Shown here piece by piece: positions 1 through 6,396 of a stretch of 13,215 nucleotides of DNA. Each line of letters begins with the position of its first letter. The stretch's first letter is position 1. The DNA lies in the NCBI GenBank assembly GCA_937960785.1, contig CALGOZ010000150.1, positions 1-13,215 on the forward strand. Direction: 5' to 3'. Below the pieces are notes generated by a model. The model was not told the DNA's origin and made no database searches. It was given only the letters and a program-made list of their open reading frames with translations. The translations under genes and the position numbers were made by a program. This DNA comes from an uncultured Pseudogracilibacillus sp. (GTDB taxonomy: Bacteria > Bacillota > Bacilli > Bacillales > Amphibacillaceae).

Positions 1-66
1 AGAATCTAGAAAAACTTTATTCCATTTACAGTAACTGAAATTTCCTTGTTAGCTTTGAGAACATAG

Positions 67-101
67 AAAAAAGACACTTAGAAAAAATATTTCTAAATGT
101 C
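67..101 (-). terminator. Intrinsic terminator of the oligoendopeptidase gene
   Basis: A 12-bp stem (73-84 with 90-101) closes a 5-nt loop and, read on the minus strand, is followed by six U residues (67-72). The only imperfect pair is G-U on the minus strand but C-A on the plus strand, so the structure favours minus-strand termination. It begins about 12 bases after the stop codon. Confidence 0.85.
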
Positions 102-112
102 CTTTCACGAAC

Positions 113-1918
113 CTACTTTTTTAAATAAGCTTCTGTTAAGTGTAAAAACTCTTCAACATCTGCAATCATCAGGTCAATTCCCTTAGTCCAGAAAGCCTCA
201 TCCCTCATATCCACCTGTAAATGCTTCGCTGCCAAATCTTCAACCTTCATTGATCCTGTATCCCGTAACAGAGCGATATATTTTTCTTCGAAGCCTTCTG
301 GATTCTCCTGAAAAGCTGCGTATAAACTTAAACTAAACAAATAACCAAAAGTATACGGGAAGTTATAAAATGGGACACTTTCAATAAAGAAATGTAGCTT
401 GCTACTCCAGAACCGGGGATGATAGCTTGATAACTGATTTCCATAGGCTTTTCTCTGCGCTTCTTCCATTAGATTATTCAAACGACTTTCAGAAACGATA
501 CCCTTTCTTCTTTCTCGATAAAAAGCATCCTCAAATAAGAAACGAGCATGGATATTTAAAAACATGGCTGTGGCAGTTTCTAACTTGGCCACTAGTAAGC
601 TAATTTTCTCCTCATCTGACTGAGCTGCATCAATCGTTGCATTTTGAATAATTAATTCAGCAAAAGTACTCGCTGTTTCAGCTACATTCATCGCATAACT
701 TTGATTATAAAAATCTAGATCTCTCATCACATAACTATGGAAGGCATGACCTAATTCGTGCGCCAAGGTACTGACGTCACTCGCTGAACCAGTAAATGTC
801 ATAAAAATACGCGACTCTTTAAACTCTGGTAAACTAGCACAATAACCTCCCGGACGTTTATTCGGACGATCTTCTGCTTCTACCCAACGATTAGTTAAGG
901 CATATTCTGTAAAACTAGTCAGTTGATCTCCAAAGGTCTTAAAATGAGTTAGGATAAATTCACACGCCTCTTCATAAGTAAAAGTCATGGGCTCCACATC
1001 CCCAATAGTTACAGGAGCATCGACATCTTGCCAACCTAAATTCTCCATTCCAAATAGGGCTGCCTTGCGATTTAAATATCGGTAGAAAGGCTCCTTCTTC
1101 GCTTCAATAGCAGACCACATGGCCTTTAAAGTCGCTTCTTCCATTCGGTTAATTTCTAATGGTTCTTCTAGGTGATGCTTACGCTTTGCTATCTTTTGTA
1201 AAGTTAAACGACTTCCGGCAAGATGATTTAATGCATGGGCAAATACTGGACCATAATGAGACCACTCTTTTTCCCATTCAACAAATAGTTGTTCTCTAAC
1301 CTCAGGATTTGGATCAGCATACATCCGGTTCATAGCTTGACCGACGGATAATTCTGTAGTATTTCCATCTTTGTCGGTAAAAGGAATCGTCATAATGGAG
1401 ACAATTTTGTCATAGAGCTCACTCCAAGCAGAAATGCCATCTTTATTCAATTCAGCGATAATCGCTTCTACTTCTGGTTCTAAATAACGGTTGGCCTCAG
1501 TTCGCATCTCCTCTAATCGGAAAGAAATGGAACTAAACTCTTCTCTTTTTAATAGGGCTTGCCAAGCTTCCTCTGGCCATTCAGCAAACAATTTTTTCAG
1601 TCGTATTTTTTCCTTTTGAAAGGCCACAAATAAAGACGTTATATCTCCTTGGACAACGCTTGCATGTTCATCATCCATAAAGGCCGATTGAATCATCGTA
1701 ATAAAGGTCTGGGCTTGTCCAAGTCCTTTACTTATTTGTTCATCCATTTTGATAATTTCTTGTAGTTGAGTTGTATCTTTTGTTTTTTCCAGTTGAGTAA
1801 GTTTGTTTCCAAATTCCTCGACTTGTTTATAAAGTGAATTAATTTTCTCTTTTAATTGTAACGAGTTTGACCCGCCGGGAAAAACCGCATCTAAATCCCA
1901 AGTGTCCTTATAACGCAT
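113..1918 (-). CDS. M3-family zinc oligoendopeptidase (PepF-like)
   Basis: A 601-residue cytosolic metallopeptidase of the M3 family, expected to hydrolyse short peptides. The zinc-binding motif HELGH is at residues 387-391 (extended HELGHAFHS). A downstream NVAETAS segment puts the likely third ligand at E414, the usual spacing for this family. No signal peptide or membrane segment is visible, and the length fits the roughly 590-600 aa oligoendopeptidase F/M3 group. The ATG start is preceded by a purine-rich GGGGGAA about eight bases upstream. It is monocistronic: an extended -10 promoter lies just upstream and a hairpin terminator just downstream. The family is secure; the exact subfamily and substrate are not, so no symbol is given. 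In related bacteria such enzymes recycle peptides from uptake or protein turnover; nothing here links it to the neighbouring B12 operon. Confidence 0.95.
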   Translation of the reverse strand: MRYKDTWDLDAVFPGGSNSLQLKEKINSLYKQVEEFGNKLTQLEKTKDTTQLQEIIKMDEQISKGLGQAQTFITMIQSAFMDDEHASVVQGDITSLFVAFQKEKIRLKKLFAEWPEEAWQALLKREEFSSISFRLEEMRTEANRYLEPEVEAIIAELNKDGISAWSELYDKIVSIMTIPFTDKDGNTTELSVGQAMNRMYADPNPEVREQLFVEWEKEWSHYGPVFAHALNHLAGSRLTLQKIAKRKHHLEEPLEINRMEEATLKAMWSAIEAKKEPFYRYLNRKAALFGMENLGWQDVDAPVTIGDVEPMTFTYEEACEFILTHFKTFGDQLTSFTEYALTNRWVEAEDRPNKRPGGYCASLPEFKESRIFMTFTGSASDVSTLAHELGHAFHSYVMRDLDFYNQSYAMNVAETASTFAELIIQNATIDAAQSDEEKISLLVAKLETATAMFLNIHARFLFEDAFYRERRKGIVSESRLNNLMEEAQRKAYGNQLSSYHPRFWSSKLHFFIESVPFYNFPYTFGYLFSLSLYAAFQENPEGFEEKYIALLRDTGSMKVEDLAAKHLQVDMRDEAFWTKGIDLMIADVEEFLHLTEAYLKK

Positions 1919-1960
1919 ATACTTGTTCCCCCATTCCTAGATTAAGACACATTTTTTTGA

Positions 1961-1969
1961 ATTATAACA
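1961..1969 (-). promoter_or_regulatory. Extended -10 promoter for the oligoendopeptidase
   Basis: On the minus strand the sequence reads TGTTATAAT: a perfect TATAAT -10 box (1961-1966) with the upstream TGn of an extended -10 element. No good -35 box is present at 16-18 bp, which an extended -10 can compensate for. It lies about 40 bases upstream of the ATG, leaving a short leader. Confidence 0.6.
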
Positions 1970-2004
1970 TACTGTAACAACAAAAGGTAATTGAGGTGGT
2001 AAAT

Positions 2005-2259
2005 GTGAGTGATCGATTATTATCTTTAAAAACGAAAACCCCTGAAGAAGGTTTCGCCTTGGCTGTTTCATTAGCTCAAAAAGGCGTCGTAGTTACTCAA
2101 CCAGATGAAAAAATCCGCGAAAAGCTGCGACCAAAATATTCCCGAAATGCTGATAGCTTAATCGCTGCCTCTCAAGTAATTGCGATTCATTTTCAGACGA
2201 TTGCTCAAGCGAATAATTATTGGAAAAAAGCAAACTATAATATTAATTTAAAAAAATAA
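2005..2259 (+). CDS. Small hypothetical protein, 84 aa
   Basis: An 84-residue protein that I do not recognise. The chosen start is the GTG at 2005, because GAGGTGG (1993-1999) sits five bases before it as a clear ribosome binding site. An in-frame GTG at 1996 overlaps that site and is an unlikely start. The product begins MSDRLLSLKTKTPEEG and is soluble, basic towards the C-terminus (ending NLKK), with no signal peptide, membrane segment or cysteine. The middle part looks helical. It is the only plus-strand gene in the window, divergent from the oligoendopeptidase and convergent with the ECF operon. The strong ribosome binding site and position between two minus-strand units argue for a real gene. 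No function is proposed. Confidence 0.7.
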   Translation: MSDRLLSLKTKTPEEGFALAVSLAQKGVVVTQPDEKIREKLRPKYSRNADSLIAASQVIAIHFQTIAQANNYWKKANYNINLKK

Positions 2260-2263
2260 CGAT

Positions 2264-2292
2264 AAAGGGGCAATATATTTAAGATGCCCCTC
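2264..2292. terminator. Hairpin between convergent genes, probable terminator
   Basis: AGGGGCA (2266-2272) pairs with TGCCCCT (2285-2291) around a 12-nt loop. On the minus strand the stem is followed by a U-rich stretch (CCUUUAUCGUUAUUUUUUU), so it most likely ends the ECF operon, seven bases after the S-component stop codon. On the plus strand the following sequence is less U-rich, so termination of the 84-aa gene is weaker. Confidence 0.6.
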
Positions 2293-2298
2293 CCACGT

Positions 2299-3000
2299 TT
2301 ATTGCATATATGTTTCTAGTGGCAACAAGCCATATTTACGTTTAAATCTTTGTAATATTCGTATCCAACTACTACTGAAAACAAGTAGGAAAAATACATT
2401 TGATAAGGCATGGGCAAGGTCAAAATATATACTTGCAACATAAATACTAATGAAAAACTCCCAAGTGAAATTTTCAATTGCACTAACAATTATCCAAAGG
2501 TTCATAAACCAACCGAATAAATATCCCCATACAAAGCCAAAAAGTAATTTCCCCCACATTTGTTTCATCCACCAAGTGTTTCGGAAGAGACCGGCTGTCA
2601 TACCAATCATTCCCCAAGCATACATTTGCCATGGTGTCCAGGGACCTTGACCTAAAAAGATGTTGGATACGATGGCAGCAACTGCTCCAACGATAAATCC
2701 AGATTCAGCACCGAAAACAAGACCCGTTATAATAATAACAAAAGAGGTTGGCTGAACACTTGGCAAGGGAGCAAAAGGTACACGACTAACCGCAGCAATG
2801 GCGGCTAAAATAGCTAGAATAACGATTTCTCGACTCGAAATTTTTCTTACTTCAAACCTAGCAAAAAATGGAATCATCGTTAATCCCATAATGATAAAAC
2901 TTAATAATAAATAATCTCTATAATTAAATAAAACGATCGATAAAACTAAAAGAAACAAAATCACAATTACAACAATTGTTAGATATCGACCTTTTGCCAT
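2299..3000 (-). CDS. ECF transporter S component (substrate-binding), probably cobalamin or a cobalamin precursor
   Basis: A 233-residue integral membrane protein with the features of an ECF-type vitamin transporter S component. It is hydrophobic throughout. Residues 57-140 hold the recognisable core: a first helix with AILAAIAAVSR, a long loop with PLPSVQPTSF, then the conserved GQGPWTPWQMYAWG stretch near 117-130. Two extra predicted helices (about 7-25 and 28-46) precede this core. The S component sets substrate specificity and docks on the T component. The gene overlaps the ATPase gene by 22 bases and has an AGGAGG site ten bases before its ATG, so translation is probably coupled. Substrate is inferred from context: the operon is headed by a cobalamin riboswitch and encodes transcobalamin-like proteins. 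It may be a CbrT-like protein, but I cannot confirm orthology; a corrinoid precursor is an alternative. Confidence 0.85.
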   Translation of the reverse strand: MAKGRYLTIVVIVILFLLVLSIVLFNYRDYLLLSFIIMGLTMIPFFARFEVRKISSREIVILAILAAIAAVSRVPFAPLPSVQPTSFVIIITGLVFGAESGFIVGAVAAIVSNIFLGQGPWTPWQMYAWGMIGMTAGLFRNTWWMKQMWGKLLFGFVWGYLFGWFMNLWIIVSAIENFTWEFFISIYVASIYFDLAHALSNVFFLLVFSSSWIRILQRFKRKYGLLPLETYMQ

Positions 3001-4646
3001 TTAGCCAAAGCCTCCTCTAGGGTTAACACTTCCAAATCTTCCCTTCCCATCGTCGCTCGATTTATTGTGGTAGTATAAAAATAATTCCCTTTAAACAACT
3101 GTTCAGGTGTACCTAAGGCTGCAATATTACCGTCGAATAAAATACCACAACGATCACTATATTGCACCGCAAATTCAATATCATGCGTCACCATAAAAAT
3201 TGTTAAGCCCTCTTCTTGAAGTTCGAGAAGTAAGGAGGCTAGATGCTCTTTAGATATGGGGTCCAAACCTTTAGTAGGTTCATCAATAAACAAAACTTTT
3301 GGAGATTGTAAGAGTAAACAAGCTAAAGTTGCCCTTTGTAACTCTCCACCAGATAAGTCATTAGGATGACGTTGCAATATATGCTCTATTTGTAAACGAG
3401 AGCTTAACTGTTTCTTTTTTGCATCTCCGTTAGTAATACGATGTTTTTGAATAATTGCATTCATTTCCTTATCAATTGTATCTTTAATATAAAAAGCTAG
3501 AGGATGCTGGGGCAAATATGCGAATGCATTAATTAACTCTTCTTGCTTATATTTTTTTAATTTTTTACCCTCATATAAAATCTTACCTCGTTGTTGTTTT
3601 AAGATTCCCATACATAAACGTAGCAAAGTCGACTTTCCAGAACCATTTCCCCCGATTAGAGAAAAAAATTCACCCTCTTTCAGGGTCAAGGTGCAGTTTT
3701 TTATAACAAAAGGAGCGTCTTTTTCATATTGAAAATATGTACGATTCATAGTTAAGATAGAGTTTTTTTCTAAATTTTCCTGATCTGGTCTATCTGATAG
3801 CTTAGTAAACTTTTTACTTTGTAACCAACGACGACTTTCATTCACATTTAGAGGAATCATTTCTTGATTTATTTTCGACTCTTTTGATAAATACAATTGT
3901 GAGACTGATGGAATATAAGAGATAAAGTGTTCATCTTTTTTTTGAAATACATTATAGACAACCTCTCTACTTGTACCTTCATAAACGACTTCTCCATCAT
4001 GAAGCATTATGACTTTGTTAGCGATAGAAAACAATTCCTCTAAACGATGTTCAACTAAAACAATTGTCATACCCATTTCTTTATTCAATCGGTCTAATAT
4101 TTGAAGAAGTTCTCGAGCTGCAACCGGATCTAATTGGGAGGTAGGCTCATCCAAAAGCAATACCTTAGGACGTAGTAAAAGGATAGACAATAAGTTTACT
4201 AATTGTTTTTGTCCTCCGGATAGTTCCGATGTTTTTTGTTTTAATAAAGCTTGAACTCCAAAAAAATGTACAAGTTCTGCAACTCGCTTTTTCATCTCGA
4301 TAGGTGGAATATTTAAATTTTCCATTCCAAAAACAATCTCTTCATATACTTCATCCATCACAATCTGATTATCAGGATCCTGAAATAAAAAACCGATTTC
4401 TTTTGATAAAAGAGCTTCAGACCATTGATCTAGTGATTTTCCTCGATATAATATAGTACCGTTTTGCTTTCCATAGGGAGTGAGTTCTTTTTTTAACATT
4501 CGTAATAAAGTAGTTTTCCCACTTCCACTAGCACCACACAAAACAAGAAAATCTCCGGATTCTATAGTAAGGGATAAGTTCTTTAACACTTTTTTTTCTT
4601 CTTCTGGATAAGTAAAGCTTAAGTTTTTTAGTTGAAAAACTTCCAT
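2979..4646 (-). CDS. ECF transporter ATPase, two ATP-binding domains fused (A-A')
   Basis: A 555-residue protein with two complete ABC ATPase domains in tandem, replacing the separate EcfA1 and EcfA2 subunits. Domain 1 (about 1-235) has Walker A GASGSGKTT (38-46), Q-loop Q89, signature LSGGQ (142-146), Walker B LLLDEP (163-168) and H200. Domain 2 (about 296-520) has Walker A GGNGSGKST (332-340), Q-loop near Q380, signature LSGGE (431-435), Walker B VLFIDEP (451-457) and H488. The linker (about 236-295) is polar. All catalytic motifs appear intact, so it should power import by the adjacent T and S components on the cytoplasmic face. Its start overlaps the T gene by 19 bases and its end overlaps the S gene by 22, indicating translational coupling. 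The nearest upstream AAGGG is 14 bases away, consistent with dependence on coupling. Confidence 0.95.
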   Translation of the reverse strand: MEVFQLKNLSFTYPEEEKKVLKNLSLTIESGDFLVLCGASGSGKTTLLRMLKKELTPYGKQNGTILYRGKSLDQWSEALLSKEIGFLFQDPDNQIVMDEVYEEIVFGMENLNIPPIEMKKRVAELVHFFGVQALLKQKTSELSGGQKQLVNLLSILLLRPKVLLLDEPTSQLDPVAARELLQILDRLNKEMGMTIVLVEHRLEELFSIANKVIMLHDGEVVYEGTSREVVYNVFQKKDEHFISYIPSVSQLYLSKESKINQEMIPLNVNESRRWLQSKKFTKLSDRPDQENLEKNSILTMNRTYFQYEKDAPFVIKNCTLTLKEGEFFSLIGGNGSGKSTLLRLCMGILKQQRGKILYEGKKLKKYKQEELINAFAYLPQHPLAFYIKDTIDKEMNAIIQKHRITNGDAKKKQLSSRLQIEHILQRHPNDLSGGELQRATLACLLLQSPKVLFIDEPTKGLDPISKEHLASLLLELQEEGLTIFMVTHDIEFAVQYSDRCGILFDGNIAALGTPEQLFKGNYFYTTTINRATMGREDLEVLTLEEALAKWQKVDI

Positions 4647-5506
4647 TGTGCATATTCAATCCCTTCTACGATTAGTGGAAACGAAATCATAATAATCGTA
4701 CTTATATATAAAACATAATCAATCGGATAAAATTGTAAAGTTCCAAGCATAGGATAAATCACGATTTTCCCATACCCTAGCAAACTACCTAAGATATTTA
4801 TAATGAACAGGATCGATAGCAAGACAAGGGATAGAATATCCCTTCTTGTCATCACAAAGGATTCATAGGATGACTTTTGCTTATTCCCATATCCTCTAGC
4901 TGTCATTGAATCGGCGGTTTGAATCGCTTCTTCCAAGGACCATGTTAACAAGGTTTGAATCAGATTCATACCATTTCTCGCTCGTTCCCGGACTGTACCC
5001 TGACTAAGTGTCATCCCTCGAACTTTTTGTACAGCTTGAATTTCATTATAGCGCTCCTTTAATAAAGGAACAAAGCGCATTGTAAGCATAACTAAAAAGG
5101 CAATACGAGGAAGAAATTTTGAAAAAATGTATAAAAATTTACTTCCATTTAATATAATATTAAAAGAAATAAATAACATAATGATCGAAACGACCATAAA
5201 GGCCATGACAACACCAAAAACGATTGCTTCTAACGTTATTTGTCGGTCGCCTAAATAAAATAAAATATGTGACCCACGGGAAACCAGTAAAGGATTTAAT
5301 AAAGAAAAAATTGTTCCCATTAGAGCTAAGGGCATTGCCCACTTCTTTAGCTCTTTGCCTCGATCATGGGATACATTCACAAAAATAAGTAATATAATAG
5401 CAGTTAACAAAAATAAAGGGTGATTATAAGTCATTAACAAAACTCCGACAAATATATAGTAAAGAAAGGCTAGATAAGGATGATAGCCTCGAAATCCATT
5501 TTCCAT
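4628..5506 (-). CDS. ECF transporter T component (CbiQ/EcfT family)
   Basis: A 292-residue membrane protein of the CbiQ/EcfT family, the transmembrane scaffold that couples ATP hydrolysis to movement of the S component. Hydrophobic segments lie near residues 10-45, 57-72, 92-120 and 130-150, with further helices at about 222-280. The two family coupling motifs are visible in the cytoplasmic region: VRG in KVRGMTLS (161-168) and ARG in MTARGYG (201-207). These arginines dock into the two ATPases. The ATG is preceded by AGAGG nine bases upstream. It is the first gene of the overlapping T-A-S block and is separated from the lipoprotein gene by 80 bases containing a hairpin terminator, so its expression probably depends on partial readthrough. 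Confidence 0.92.
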   Translation of the reverse strand: MENGFRGYHPYLAFLYYIFVGVLLMTYNHPLFLLTAIILLIFVNVSHDRGKELKKWAMPLALMGTIFSLLNPLLVSRGSHILFYLGDRQITLEAIVFGVVMAFMVVSIIMLFISFNIILNGSKFLYIFSKFLPRIAFLVMLTMRFVPLLKERYNEIQAVQKVRGMTLSQGTVRERARNGMNLIQTLLTWSLEEAIQTADSMTARGYGNKQKSSYESFVMTRRDILSLVLLSILFIINILGSLLGYGKIVIYPMLGTLQFYPIDYVLYISTIIMISFPLIVEGIEYAQWKFFN

Positions 5507-5541
5507 AATCTTCTGCCTCTTTCGTTGAAATAAAATTTAAA

Positions 5542-5573
5542 TAAAACCGATCTATTTCAATAGATCGGTTTTA
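5542..5573 (-). terminator. Hairpin terminator or attenuator inside the B12 operon
   Basis: A perfect 13-bp stem (5542-5554 with 5561-5573) closes a 6-nt loop, centred between the lipoprotein stop and the T-component start. On the minus strand the stem ends in GGUUUUA and is followed by AU-rich sequence, typical of a moderately efficient intrinsic terminator. Placed between genes of the same direction, it should lower ECF gene expression relative to the two binding proteins; it could also act as an mRNA-stabilising 3' end. Confidence 0.7.
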
Positions 5574-5586
5574 CTTCTATCTAACG

Positions 5587-6387
5587 TTATCTACGGAATG
5601 GTTTTAATTCTGCACCTAGGTCCTTTCCTAAATCAAGGGTGTACAGAAACTCAATTCGATCTCCTGGTAGAACAGGAACTGCACCTACACCTCGATCAGG
5701 AAATACTCCATTTATACGATACATCCAACCACTTCCTTGACCTCGATCAAACTCATAGACATTTGCAAGTCCAGCAACATATGCTCTACTTCCACTACCA
5801 GTTACATCTCGATGGATCCCTTTTTCCTTTGTAACTCGGTTTAAAACGTCTAATACTTTGTCACCATCTTGTATTTCTACTTCGGTCGCACTTAATGGTA
5901 TTTCGCTAGATGATATTTTGATAGATATAGTGACTGTTTTTTTCTTTTTTTCTGTTGTTTGTTTTGGTTTCGACGATTGGGATTGCTTATTATTCGTAGT
6001 TTTTTGTGATTGCTTTGTACTCTTATTAGAATCACTAGCTTGCTTTTTCTCAGGTTTTTCTTTCGACGAACTTTTATTTTCAGGCTGTTTGGATGCTTGC
6101 TCATTCTTTGGTGAACTTGTCCGATTGTCAGGTTCTGAAGATACGTCTTTTTCTTTAACTTCTGTTGATTCTTCTTTTAACTTATCCTTCTTTTTACCAG
6201 TTTTATCTTCTTTTTCTTTCTTGTTCTTATTCGTATCTTTCGCTTCATCTTTTACTACAACAGACTCTTGCTTTGTACCATTTTCTTCCAGACCTGTGGG
6301 CTTTTCTTCAATAAGCCCACAGGCTGAAATAAAGAACAAGGAAAAAACTAATAATATTGTAGGAAATATTCTTTTTAACTTTTGCAC
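5587..6387 (-). CDS. DUF4430 (transcobalamin C-terminal-like) lipoprotein, probable B12-binding
   Basis: A 266-residue predicted lipoprotein. A basic N-terminus (MQKLKR), hydrophobic core and lipobox ISAC (20-23) predict lipid attachment at C23. Residues about 25-150 form a low-complexity linker rich in Lys, Ser, Glu and Gln, long enough to cross part of the wall. The C-terminal domain (151-252) is DUF4430-like, with SGWMYRING (219-227), PDRGVG (230-235) and PGDRIEFLY (241-249). The same pattern recurs in the wall protein encoded immediately upstream. This domain family includes the C-terminal domain of animal intrinsic factor and transcobalamin, which covers one face of cobalamin. Inference: it holds cobalamin near the membrane for the ECF transporter. 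The start is GTG at 6387, with GGGTGAT upstream and only nine bases between it and the preceding stop codon. Confidence 0.88.
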   Translation of the reverse strand: MQKLKRIFPTILLVFSLFFISACGLIEEKPTGLEENGTKQESVVVKDEAKDTNKNKKEKEDKTGKKKDKLKEESTEVKEKDVSSEPDNRTSSPKNEQASKQPENKSSSKEKPEKKQASDSNKSTKQSQKTTNNKQSQSSKPKQTTEKKKKTVTISIKISSSEIPLSATEVEIQDGDKVLDVLNRVTKEKGIHRDVTGSGSRAYVAGLANVYEFDRGQGSGWMYRINGVFPDRGVGAVPVLPGDRIEFLYTLDLGKDLGAELKPFRR

Positions 6388-6396
6388 ACTATCACC

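Noticed and set aside
5532..5560. Possible minus-strand promoter TTGAAA-17-AATTTT before the ECF genes
   Set aside because: The -10 match is poor and the -35 lies in the loop of the terminator hairpin.
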